In this document: positions 6,063-13,132 of the stretch, piece after piece
How positions within the stretch are numbered: the first letter of the stretch is position 1
Layout: every line of letters starts with the position of its first letter
IMG/VR virus record: IMGVR_UViG_3300002137_000068
Span: 1 to 32,234 of that record
DNA length: 32,234 bases
Reading direction: 5' to 3' (one strand)
Origin: a virus
Program-made: the position numbers and the translations under genes
Notes under the pieces: model-generated
Told to the model about the DNA's origin: nothing
Seen by the model: only the letters and a program-made list of their open reading frames with translations
Database searches by the model: none

Positions 6063-6254
6063 ACATAAGTTATACCTTATAAGAAGAAACAAAAGAGATA
6101 CCTAAGGTATAACTTAAGTAGTACATAGATTGTAGAAGCTAAGTTCTACATATGTTAAACATAAGTTATACCTTATAAGAAGAAACAAAAGAGATACCTA
6201 AGGTATAACTTAAGTAGTACATAGATTGTAGAGGCTAAGTTCTACCTATGTTAA
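6063..6254 (+). repeat. Two tandem 96-bp repeats with internal hairpins
   Basis: Copies at 6063-6158 and 6159-6254 differ at only two positions, and the first eight bases of a third copy follow at 6255. Each unit holds a 14-bp perfect inverted repeat (in copy 1, 6066-6079 with 6103-6116; arms TAAGTTATACCTTA) and a second hairpin, GTAGAA/TTCTAC (6132-6149 in copy 1). In copy 2 the change to GTAGAG keeps the stem as a G-U pair in RNA. There is no coding frame. The arm core is shared with the repeats at 1466-1534. Confidence 0.85.
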
Positions 6255-6284
6255 ACATAAGTATGACAATGAAAGGAGAAACGA

Positions 6285-6371
6285 ATGTTGTACATACAAC
6301 GTATAACAATGGCTCTTGCCTTGGTGGTGGGTACCATTGGGTTGTCACTGATAGTGAGCATGTTCTTATGA
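6285..6371 (+). CDS. Tiny membrane protein (28 aa)
   Basis: AAAGGAGA precedes the ATG at 6285. The 28-residue product, MLYIQRITMALALVVGTIGL followed by SLIVSMFL, is essentially one membrane helix with a short basic N-terminus. Its stop overlaps the start of a second small membrane protein as ATGA. A 69-residue frame starting at 6248 covers the same bases but has no ribosome site and begins within the repeat, so I prefer the two short genes. Confidence 0.55.
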   Translation: MLYIQRITMALALVVGTIGLSLIVSMFL

Positions 6372-6457
6372 AGCGTGGTCACACCATAGCTTTACTGGGG
6401 CTAGCCAACCTATGTGTATGGCTTTTCCTTCTCTATCAGATTAACATGTTAGGATAA
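6368..6457 (+). CDS. Tiny membrane protein (29 aa)
   Basis: The ATGA-coupled partner of the preceding gene: MKRGHTIALLGLANLCVWLF and a short tail (LLYQINMLG), one membrane helix after a basic N-terminus. Two coupled single-helix proteins in an early block suggest interference with a host membrane process or a heteromeric complex; the function is unknown. Confidence 0.55.
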   Translation: MKRGHTIALLGLANLCVWLFLLYQINMLG

Positions 6458-6461
6458 CACA

Positions 6462-6776
6462 ATGGATATGAACACGTACCAAGGCTACGCCTCTAGCACT
6501 GCGGTGTACCCAGAGAGTCAGGCTGTAGTGTACCCTGTACTAGGACTAGCAGGTGAGGCAGGAGAGGTAGCAGGGAAGCTTAGCAAACACCTACGTGGTG
6601 ACGGTCCTCTCGACAAGGAAGCTATGGCATTGGAGCTGGGAGACTGCCTATGGTTCATCTGTGCTGCTGCACTGGACCTAGGTTACTCCTTGAACCAGAT
6701 AGCTGTGATGAACGTGATTAAGCTAAAGAAACGTGCCGCTGAGGGTACCATCAAAGGAACAGGAGATAACAGGTGA
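6462..6776 (+). CDS. mazG: MazG-like nucleotide pyrophosphohydrolase
   Basis: The 104-residue protein carries the all-alpha NTP pyrophosphatase signature: GEAGEVAGKLSKH (residues about 31-43, supplying the ExxE metal ligands) and ELGDCLWF (about 59-66, the ExxxD part). Such enzymes hydrolyse (d)NTPs to monophosphates. In marine phages they may recycle host nucleotides or alter alarmone levels, but the substrate cannot be read here. It is half the length of two-domain cellular MazG, as usual in phages. Its stop overlaps the next gene's GTG start. Confidence 0.85.
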   Translation: MDMNTYQGYASSTAVYPESQAVVYPVLGLAGEAGEVAGKLSKHLRGDGPLDKEAMALELGDCLWFICAAALDLGYSLNQIAVMNVIKLKKRAAEGTIKGTGDNR

Positions 6777-6970
6777 CACCTGAACAAGAGTTTATCCGAG
6801 CAGTAGAAGAGGCATACCTTCTGGCTGTCAATCGTCATCAATCAAAAGATAAGACGTTTGATCTACTCATGTCACGCTTGCTGCTGATATCGGATACATA
6901 CTATGCGCAGACATCTAACCAAGGAACAGTACGACCACCATCGAAAGGAACGCGAACGCATCCAACGTGA
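6773..6970 (+). CDS. Small protein, unknown (65 aa)
   Basis: The start is a GTG overlapping the MazG stop (GTGA). The first 50 residues (MTPEQEFIRAVEEAYLLAVN...) read as ordinary helices, but the last 20 (TVRPPSKGTRTHPT) lie over the start of the next gene in another frame. Either the two genes overlap by 68 bases, or an ancestral single gene was split by a frameshift here. Confidence 0.5.
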   Translation: MTPEQEFIRAVEEAYLLAVNRHQSKDKTFDLLMSRLLLISDTYYAQTSNQGTVRPPSKGTRTHPT

Positions 6971-7079
6971 GTACCATGCGTACTTGGATACGATAGCACC
7001 TCTGTCGAGACAGGAGTTTCTTCTTCTGAGTTTCGATGGTACTATACCAACCCACCGCAAACCAACCAACCAATCCTAA
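6903..7079 (+). CDS. Small charged protein, unknown (58 aa)
   Basis: ATG at 6903: MRRHLTKEQYDHHRKERERI, then QREYHAYLDTIAPLSRQEFL, a charged helix with an amphipathic end. It overlaps the preceding gene by 68 bases in another frame and has a weak ribosome site, so translation by coupling or fusion to the preceding gene by frameshift are both possible. Confidence 0.45.
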   Translation: MRRHLTKEQYDHHRKERERIQREYHAYLDTIAPLSRQEFLLLSFDGTIPTHRKPTNQS

Positions 7080-7089
7080 GGAAAATCTT

Positions 7090-7359
7090 ATGAAAATTCT
7101 AGTGAACGAAGTCGAGAACGAAGGCCTTGAGGCCCTGCTAGGTAAGACAGTGGTCCTCTGGTGTGGCGTGTACATCTACACTGGCCGACTTGTGGGCATC
7201 AACAGTACCTGTGTCAAACTTGACAGTGCCAAGGTGGTGTACGAGACCGGTCCACACGGTGACGCCAAGTTCAAGGATGTACAATCTGTATCTAACGGCA
7301 CTCCTTGGTACGTTATGACACAATCTATCGAGTCCTTTGGTGAAACCCACAAGGTGTAG
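7090..7359 (+). CDS. Sm/SH3-like small phage protein, unknown function (89 aa)
   Basis: The ATG at 7090 follows AAGGAAAATCTT; an upstream in-frame opening at 7036 is over the preceding gene. The pattern is GLEALLGKTVVLWCGVYIYT, then GRLVGINSTCVKLDSAKVVY and a C-terminal WYVMTQSIESFGE. It looks like the small beta-barrel proteins found in many phages, in which a strand-rich core handles 'effect X on L..A..VYETG'. A barrel fold similar to Sm or Hfq is inference. Confidence 0.6.
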   Translation: MKILVNEVENEGLEALLGKTVVLWCGVYIYTGRLVGINSTCVKLDSAKVVYETGPHGDAKFKDVQSVSNGTPWYVMTQSIESFGETHKV

Positions 7360-7364
7360 ACACA

Positions 7365-7390
7365 AGGGCTACTGGGTAACTGGTGGCCCT
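7365..7390 (+). terminator. Hairpin after the early block
   Basis: AGGGCTAC (7365-7372) pairs with GTGGCCCT (7383-7390) with one G-T pair and a ten-base loop, starting six bases after the preceding stop. It is followed by CCCTTTG rather than a T-run, so a leaky terminator or an RNA processing stem before the polymerase block is more likely than full termination. Confidence 0.4.
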
Positions 7391-7409
7391 CCCTTTGAGA
7401 GGATAGCTA

Positions 7410-7604
7410 ATGAGAACCAAGAGACATAAGACACGGTCACGGTCACATTCACGAACAGTGTCAGGGTCACGGTCACATTCACGGACACTGTCAGGGTCAC
7501 ATTCACGGACAGTGTCAGGGTCAGGATTATGGGCATGGTCACGGACAGGGTCAAGATTACGGGCATGGTCAGGGACAGGGTCACAGTCAGGGTCATACAC
7601 TTAG
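7410..7604 (+). CDS. Arg/Ser-rich repeat ORF (64 aa), doubtful gene
   Basis: The ATG at 7410 follows GAGAGGATAG and opens a 64-residue frame rich in RS, SR, SG and TGS ([20 protein letters not shown]...). It lies entirely on the hexamer array at 7435-7596, which keeps all three plus-strand frames nearly open (RS-like, GH/GQ-like and VT-like dipeptide repeats), so openness alone is weak evidence. The ribosome site and start favour this frame. The bases CTAATGAGAACCA at its start recur at the start of the polymerase gene. Confidence 0.4.
   Translation: MRTKRHKTRSRSHSRTVSGSRSHSRTLSGSHSRTVSGSGLWAWSRTGSRLRAWSGTGSQSGSYT
7435..7596 (+). repeat. 27 consecutive degenerate hexamers (GGTCAC type)
   Basis: The 162 bases divide exactly into 27 hexamers of the types GGTCAC/GGTCAG, ATTCAC, GGACAG, TGTCAG, GATTAC and GGGCAT, with no slip in phase. 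Higher-order blocks are visible: GGTCAC-ATTCAC-GGACAC/G-TGTCAG recurs in the first half, and GATTAT/C-GGGCAT-GGTCAC/G-GGACAG-GGTCA recurs in the second. It ends 17 bases before the DNA polymerase start. I know of no equivalent at this position in T7-like phages. Confidence 0.85.
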
Positions 7605-7613
7605 GAGCACCTA

Positions 7614-9446
7614 ATGAGAACCATCATACTAGACAGCGAGACTGACGCTATCGATGCTACCGTTGTCTGGTGCGTCGGTACACTAGAGGACGGTGACTAC
7701 CAAGCGTACACCTCGGAAGACTATAGCGAGCTAGCCGCTAGGCTTGCTGCTGCTGATCGTGTGGTCATGCACAACGGTGTCGGCTTCGACTGGTATATCC
7801 TACGTGATCTGTTAGGTATCCTAATACCACGTCATAAGGTATGGGATACCTTGGTAGCCTCACGGTTACACGATCCAATGCGAAGGTCGCACTCACTGAA
7901 GGCCTGGGGTATAGACCTTGGTTGTCACAAGGGAGACTTCACCGACTTCTCTCGCCTCACACCGGAGATGCTGGGGTACATGAAACAGGACGTTCTGCTA
8001 GGCAAGCGTGTGTATGACGAAACCAATGGTGTCCACGCAGAGGCAATGGCACTAGAGATGTCAACACAGTGGGAGCTAGAAGATTGCCGACGTTCAGGTT
8101 ACTGGTTCAACACAGGCAAAGCTAAACCACTGCTGCAACAGATGACACAAGAGGTAGACGACCTACTAGAGCAGCTGCAGGTAGCATTCCCGCCTGAACT
8201 GAAGGAGTACAAGCGTATCAAGCTGCGTATGACCAAGGCCGGTGTGCCTACCAAGGTCGCAGCTGATGCTATGAACCAGTACCATTACGAGATGGACAGT
8301 GACGAGATCGTATGCAAGACATGGCAACCGTTCAAGCCTTCGTCTGCACCTCAGCGTATCGAGCGTCTCAATGCAGCTGGATGGAACCCAGTGGAGAAAA
8401 CTAAAGGTTACACCAAGTACCTTAGGGACCACGATAGAGACCCGCTGAAGGCCGACCATTGGAAGACGTATGGTTGGACCTGCAGTGAAGCCAACCTAGC
8501 CACACTGCCCTCTACGGCTCCCCCAGGGGCTACCATGCTGGCAACATACCTTACACTGCAAGCTAGACTGTCTGATCTAGAGGAATGGATGGCTGTTGTT
8601 GGTGATGACAACAGGGTACACGGTAGTTTCGCTAGCATAGGTGCGTGGACACAGCGGTGTGCACACATGAAGCCTAACCTAGCGAACATCTTCAGTCCCT
8701 TCCAAGGCACACCAGTGAGCGCAGTAGATCATGTCAAGTATCAGTATGATGGTAAACTAAGGTCACTGTGGGGTGTACCTCAGGGTGCGCGACAGGTTGG
8801 CACAGATGCAGATGGTATACAGTTGCGTATCCTCGCACATGAGATGAAGTCAGAGATGTATCGTGATGCTATCCTCAAAGGTAACAAGGATGACGGTACT
8901 GACATACACAACATCAACCGTGAAGCGTTAGGTTTACCTCACGTAACCAGGGATATTGCCAAAACATTCATCTATGCGTTCCTATTGGGCGCTGGTGACG
9001 AAATGATCAGCAGTATTCTGCAGTGCACCACAACCAAGGCTAAGCAGGCAGTCGAACGCTTCACGCACTCTATCGATGGACTGTCGTGGCTTAAGAACAC
9101 ACATATTCCTGAGTTGTGGAAAGCTAACAAAGGGTTCACTGCTATCGATGGCCGCCTAGTGAAGGCACCATCGCAGCACCACATGCTAGCAGGTATGCTA
9201 CAGTCAGGTGAAGCTATCGTTATGAAGCGTGCGTTGGTGCAGTCAATGCCAAAGATACGCAGGCTTGGTGGTCAGTTGCTTACCTTTGTGCATGACGAGT
9301 ATCAACACCAGTGTAAGCCTAGTGTAGCCGAGCAGGTAGGCAAGATTGCACGTGATGCTATCGTTGAAGCTGGTGAGTACTACGGTCTCTTCTGTCCACT
9401 AGCAGGACAGAGTAACATAGGAAGCAACTGGAAGGAAACTCATTGA
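7614..9446 (+). CDS. DNA polymerase, family A, T7-like
   Basis: The replicative polymerase, 610 residues against about 704 in T7 gp5. The 3'-5' exonuclease is at the N-terminus: D7/E9 in ILDSETD, D59 in HNGVGFDW, D126 in YMKQDVLLG. Polymerase motifs follow: A, DADGIQLR (D398); the O helix, RDIAKTFIYAFLLG with R446, K450 and Y454; C, HDE at 560-562. The residue matching E. coli Pol I Phe762 is Tyr454, as in T7. T7's YG after the O-helix Tyr is YA here. Missing length probably reflects small insert loops; a thioredoxin-binding loop is not obvious. GAGCACCT precedes the ATG, and the stop overlaps the next gene. Confidence 0.95.
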   Translation: MRTIILDSETDAIDATVVWCVGTLEDGDYQAYTSEDYSELAARLAAADRVVMHNGVGFDWYILRDLLGILIPRHKVWDTLVASRLHDPMRRSHSLKAWGIDLGCHKGDFTDFSRLTPEMLGYMKQDVLLGKRVYDETNGVHAEAMALEMSTQWELEDCRRSGYWFNTGKAKPLLQQMTQEVDDLLEQLQVAFPPELKEYKRIKLRMTKAGVPTKVAADAMNQYHYEMDSDEIVCKTWQPFKPSSAPQRIERLNAAGWNPVEKTKGYTKYLRDHDRDPLKADHWKTYGWTCSEANLATLPSTAPPGATMLATYLTLQARLSDLEEWMAVVGDDNRVHGSFASIGAWTQRCAHMKPNLANIFSPFQGTPVSAVDHVKYQYDGKLRSLWGVPQGARQVGTDADGIQLRILAHEMKSEMYRDAILKGNKDDGTDIHNINREALGLPHVTRDIAKTFIYAFLLGAGDEMISSILQCTTTKAKQAVERFTHSIDGLSWLKNTHIPELWKANKGFTAIDGRLVKAPSQHHMLAGMLQSGEAIVMKRALVQSMPKIRRLGGQLLTFVHDEYQHQCKPSVAEQVGKIARDAIVEAGEYYGLFCPLAGQSNIGSNWKETH

Positions 9447-10429
9447 CCCAACTAGAGATGGACTTTGGTGGTACCAAAAGGTGTACTAAGTGTAAGGAAA
9501 CTAAAGATACATGTGAGTTCGCTAGGGACAAGGGTAGGAAGGATGGTCTGCGCTGCTGGTGCAAGAGTTGCGCCAAAGGGAACAGCCGCAAACTCACAGC
9601 TTACTACGTAGCTAACCGACAGCCCACACCTGCGACAAAACAGTGCAACGTATGTAAAGAGACTAAAGATGCTGCGGAGTTTAGCAAGAATAAGGCTACC
9701 AAGGATGGGATGCAGCACCCCTGTAAGGTCTGTGCTAGTGTGTATGGCCAACTACTTCACCGCGAGAATACCAAACGCAACACACTAGCAGGGCCGCCAG
9801 ACTACACTGGAACTAAGAAGTGTTCCACCTGTGGCGAAACGAAACAGAAGACTGAGTATTCCATCGATATCCACCAGAAGAGTGGTCTTAGAAATAGATG
9901 TAAGCTTTGCGGCAGCACCAGTACCGCACGGTGGACTAAAGATAACCCAGCTAAGCGCAACGCCACCTTCGCCCGCCGCAGAGCACGTAAGCTCAAAGCT
10001 ACACCAAGCTGGGAAGACAAACGCAAGACCTTATGGTATTATGACGAGTCACAACGTATCAGCCAGGAGACAGGGGTTGTACATCATGTTGACCACATGG
10101 TACCCTTTAACCACTGGTCAGTACGCGGGCTACACTGGCACATGAACTTCGATATACTACCCGGTGCTGAGAACAGCAGCAAAGGCAATAGGTTCTGGGT
10201 AGGTGACTGGTCTGATTACTACAAGGAGTTTTACGAAGAGTTTCAACAGCTTAAGGAGTATGCTAAGTGGCTGAAGAGTCTCACCAACCATGCCCGCGCT
10301 GCCCATCTAGCAACGCTTACAGCTTCAACACAGTTACGGGCCAAGGCTACTGTCACTCATGTGGTTACGGCCACGGTGACCTCAGCAAACAAAAAGGACA
10401 ACGAGAAGATATGTCAAGCATCAGCGTAA
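9443..10429 (+). CDS. HNH endonuclease with three zinc-ribbon repeats
   Basis: The first part has three tandem modules of about 30-60 residues of the form CxxC-(K/G)ETK...(E)(F/Y)...DG(L/M)...CKxC (CTKCKETKDT/CKSC, CNVCKETKDA/CKVC, CSTCGETKQK/CKLC). A C-terminal HNH nuclease follows (HHVDHMVPF, GLHWHMNFDILPGAENSSKG). It is likely a homing-type or phage-restricting endonuclease lying between polymerase and primase. The start is TTG overlapping the polymerase stop, with AAGGAA upstream; an ATG at 9458 is alternative. The last 54 codons overlap the primase gene in another frame, and their composition suggests they are a read-through tail. Confidence 0.8.
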   Translation: MTQLEMDFGGTKRCTKCKETKDTCEFARDKGRKDGLRCWCKSCAKGNSRKLTAYYVANRQPTPATKQCNVCKETKDAAEFSKNKATKDGMQHPCKVCASVYGQLLHRENTKRNTLAGPPDYTGTKKCSTCGETKQKTEYSIDIHQKSGLRNRCKLCGSTSTARWTKDNPAKRNATFARRRARKLKATPSWEDKRKTLWYYDESQRISQETGVVHHVDHMVPFNHWSVRGLHWHMNFDILPGAENSSKGNRFWVGDWSDYYKEFYEEFQQLKEYAKWLKSLTNHARAAHLATLTASTQLRAKATVTHVVTATVTSANKKDNEKICQASA

Positions 10430-11790
10430 GTGATACGTACACAGCAGTGCGCGGTGTCAAGCCTGCAACACTTGAGTTCTTTGGAGCGAAGGACCTCAAG
10501 GAAGGTGAACGTGTAGTAGGACAGATGTACCCATACCCAAAGGGATACAAGATGCGTATTCATGAAGGTAAACGATTCAGTACCACCCCAGGTATTGACC
10601 TGACACTATGGGGTATGCACTGTTTTGACGCAGGCTCAGCGTCTGAACTGCTGATAACTGAAGGTGAGCTGGATGCTATGTCAGCTTACCAAATGCTGAA
10701 CATGAAGACACCATGCATTAGCTTACCGTCTGCTACTACCAGTGAGAAGACGTGGTCACGACCAGAGGTAATGAAGTTCCTAATGAGCTTTAGTCGTATC
10801 TACTGCAGCTTTGATAGCGATGGTAAGTCTGACAAGTACATTGAGAAGCTTGCCGGTATGCTACCCAACCGTGTGTATGCAATGGAACACAAGAAGTACA
10901 AGGATGCTAACGAGTTCCTTCAAGCAGGCGCTAAGGACTTGTACTTCCAGGTTAAACATAACGCTAAGAAGTTTCAGCCGGATAACATCTGGAGCTCTTC
11001 CGAAGACTTCCTCAGGATTTACAACGAAGATCACACCGATGCGTGTACACCTACCGGTATAGACAAGCTTGACCATGCTATCGAAGGGCTCATGAAGGGT
11101 AAGCTCACGGTATTCCAAGCACCTGAAGGTGTAGGCAAGAGTGAGTTCATGCGCCTGCTTGAGTTCAACATGCTAAACCAGGACAAGCGTATCGCAATCA
11201 TGCACCTTGAGGAGTCCCAACAGCGAGCATTGCTTGGCCTTGTCAGCTACTACATGGGTACAAATGTCACACGTAAGACACTCATCACACCCGAACAGGA
11301 ACCCACTGTACTCAAACACTTGGAAGACTTGGGTACTAACGAGAACCTGATGATGTTTCAGTTGAACGAGAGCGACGATCCTAACAGTCTACTGGACAAG
11401 ATTAGGTACCTCGTGGTAGGATGTAACGTAGACTTTGTCTTCTTCGAGCCTATCCAAGACCTTGCGTACTTCCGACATGACGAAGGTAGTGTTGAACAGT
11501 TCCTAAGTAGCATTGCTACAAAGTTAGCGACACTGGCACGTGACCTGAACGTCGGCATCATCACCGTAGCACATGAGAATGACGACGGTAAGACACGAGA
11601 CAGCCGCATGATCAGTAAGCGTGCAGCTGTTGTCATCCAACTCAAGCGTGACATAATGGCAGAGGATGAGACAACGAAGAACACTACTGAACTACTGGTG
11701 ATCAAGAATCGTCCTACCAGTACCACTGGACACGGTGGTTTCCTACGGTTCAACCCTACGACATTCAACTTGGAGGAACATAACCCGTAA
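10267..11790 (+). CDS. Primase-helicase, T7 gp4-like
   Basis: A 507-residue bifunctional protein that unwinds DNA and primes the lagging strand. It has an N-terminal zinc finger (C9, C12, C29, C32), a Toprim domain (TEGELDAM around E132; DSDGKSD at about 183-189) and a RecA-like helicase with Walker A PEGVGKS (K291), Walker B VDFVFFEPIQD and a motif with VAHENDDGKTRDS. GTG at 10267 is the start, with AAGGAG eight bases upstream; it is needed for the finger. Met49 (10411) lies after the finger and could make a shorter helicase-only form as in T7 gp4B, which is inference. Its start lies inside the HNH frame. Confidence 0.93.
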   Translation: MAEESHQPCPRCPSSNAYSFNTVTGQGYCHSCGYGHGDLSKQKGQREDMSSISVSDTYTAVRGVKPATLEFFGAKDLKEGERVVGQMYPYPKGYKMRIHEGKRFSTTPGIDLTLWGMHCFDAGSASELLITEGELDAMSAYQMLNMKTPCISLPSATTSEKTWSRPEVMKFLMSFSRIYCSFDSDGKSDKYIEKLAGMLPNRVYAMEHKKYKDANEFLQAGAKDLYFQVKHNAKKFQPDNIWSSSEDFLRIYNEDHTDACTPTGIDKLDHAIEGLMKGKLTVFQAPEGVGKSEFMRLLEFNMLNQDKRIAIMHLEESQQRALLGLVSYYMGTNVTRKTLITPEQEPTVLKHLEDLGTNENLMMFQLNESDDPNSLLDKIRYLVVGCNVDFVFFEPIQDLAYFRHDEGSVEQFLSSIATKLATLARDLNVGIITVAHENDDGKTRDSRMISKRAAVVIQLKRDIMAEDETTKNTTELLVIKNRPTSTTGHGGFLRFNPTTFNLEEHNP

Positions 11791-11797
11791 TAAGCAC

Positions 11798-11827
11798 TTG
11801 ACCACCTCTCGCGACCCATGGTACAAT
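11798..11827 (+). promoter_or_regulatory. Sigma70-like promoter before the SSB gene
   Basis: TTGACC (11798-11803), 18 bases, then TACAAT (11822-11827), with an extended -10 TGG just before it. The 66-base gap between the primase and SSB genes is one of few in this block. It would give the abundant SSB its own transcript. Confidence 0.6.
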
Positions 11828-11856
11828 ACTGACCCAACTACTTAAGGACTTCCCAA

Positions 11857-12369
11857 ATGGCTAACAAAACTGTAATCCTCGAAGGCACAATCGAATGGCC
11901 GAAGCTCTTCGAAAGCAACCGTGACCTTGGTGGTGACGACAATGACGCTGCTCGTGTTATCGCTGCAGCTGGTGGTCGTTACAATGTGAACTTCTTTCCG
12001 GATGATCCAGAAGAGTTCAAGACATTGTGTCTCAACCTCGGTGTACCCCTCAACTCTATGGGTCATGACCTTATCAAAGAGAAAGATGGTCGTAAGTTCT
12101 TCCGTCCGTACCGCAACCATAACCCTAAGGTCACTGCCAAGGGTGTCGAGATCATTGGCAGCGGTGGTGCACCTAAGGTTATGGATGACGATGGTAACGC
12201 TTGGGACGAAGAGGTAGCCATTGGTAATGGTTCCTCTGTTAAGCTAGCTGTCGAGACGTACCCTGTACGAGGTGACAAGGCAGCATTCCGACTCAAAGGT
12301 ATCCGGGTTGTGGAACTGGTAGAGTACGAAGTCGCAGAGGTTGACGTTACCGACGCTCTGATGGCTTAA
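11857..12369 (+). CDS. Single-stranded DNA-binding protein, gp2.5-like
   Basis: A 170-residue protein with the features of phage SSBs. It has an OB-fold-like body (MANKTVILEGTIEWPKLFES, then GGRYNVNFFPDD and IGNGSSVKLAVETYPV) and a short acidic tail (VEYEVAEVDVTDALMA), as expected for binding replication partners. TTAAGGACTTCCCAA gives a ribosome site. Its TAA stop is followed in the same frame, without a gap, by the exonuclease gene, whose start has no AUG. The tail lacks the terminal Phe of T7 gp2.5. Family assignment is by sequence pattern and place. Confidence 0.75.
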   Translation: MANKTVILEGTIEWPKLFESNRDLGGDDNDAARVIAAAGGRYNVNFFPDDPEEFKTLCLNLGVPLNSMGHDLIKEKDGRKFFRPYRNHNPKVTAKGVEIIGSGGAPKVMDDDGNAWDEEVAIGNGSSVKLAVETYPVRGDKAAFRLKGIRVVELVEYEVAEVDVTDALMA

Positions 12370-13089
12370 CTGAAGTATCCACTGGTCGATGGTGATCTCT
12401 TGGCGTACCGTGCGTGCGCTAAGGGAGCCAAGGAAGACCCTGGTAACCTCAAAGGTACGATATCTATCTTTGATGACCTCGTTGATGAAATGATATGGTC
12501 TGCATGTGGTTGGAAGGAAGACGAACAGACCCTGTTCTTCACAGGCAAACGTAACTTCCGAAAGGAAATCTTCCCTAGCTACAAGGCTAACCGCAAGGGA
12601 CCTAAGCCTGAGTTCCTAGCTGATGTTACCAAGCATGCGGTTGACCACTGGAATACTGTTGTGTGTCAAGGGTACGAGGCTGACGATGGTATCTGTATGG
12701 CTGCTTACGAACGTGGCCTAGACAATGTAGTGATCGTCAGTGCTGACAAGGACTTCAGACAGATACCTTGTGAAATCTTTAGCACCTACAGTTTAACAAC
12801 AGTACATCCAACAGAGGAAGAAGCAGACTACAGCTTCTGGAAGCAAGCGTTAATCGGTGACGCTGTTGATAACATCAAAGGTATCCCTGGTATAGGGCCT
12901 AAGAAAGCAGAAGCTATCCTAGCGAACGATGATGTCAGTTGGGCTACCGCAGTGATCGAAGCCTACGAAGCTTACCAAGAGGAGAACGAAGGCACTGACG
13001 TTAACCTAGACGACACCCTCCTACAGATACGCCTGTTACGTAACCTTAAGGAGTACGAGGAGATACGCAGTCAATACAGCCTCAGCTAA
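12370..13089 (+). CDS. 5'-3' exonuclease, FEN family (T7 gp6-like role)
   Basis: This enzyme degrades 5' ends and flaps, likely for RNA-primer removal and host DNA breakdown. Motifs are LVDGDLLAYRA at the very start (metal-binding Asp), YEADDGICMAAYERG, VIVSADKDFRQIP, and the H3TH region IGDAVDNIKGIPGIGPKKAEA. The catalytic DGD precedes the first possible TTG (12400), so translation must begin at the CTG at 12370 directly after the SSB stop, or by read-through of that TAA. No ribosome site is visible upstream. At 239 residues it is shorter than T7 gp6 (about 300), which is common in phage FEN proteins. Confidence 0.85.
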   Translation: MKYPLVDGDLLAYRACAKGAKEDPGNLKGTISIFDDLVDEMIWSACGWKEDEQTLFFTGKRNFRKEIFPSYKANRKGPKPEFLADVTKHAVDHWNTVVCQGYEADDGICMAAYERGLDNVVIVSADKDFRQIPCEIFSTYSLTTVHPTEEEADYSFWKQALIGDAVDNIKGIPGIGPKKAEAILANDDVSWATAVIEAYEAYQEENEGTDVNLDDTLLQIRLLRNLKEYEEIRSQYSLS

Positions 13090-13132
13090 GGCAAAGGGAC
13101 GGAAGTTTCAGCAGAAGGTAGCAGCTATCTTT

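Noticed and set aside
7325-7600. Minus-strand frames opposite the hexamer array ([11 protein letters not shown] and VTLTV repeats)
   Set aside because: The hexamer repeat keeps all frames open on both strands; these begin or end without ribosome sites and oppose the operon.
11357-12120. Minus-strand frames over the primase and SSB genes
   Set aside because: Antisense to genes with clear motifs; no supporting start signals.
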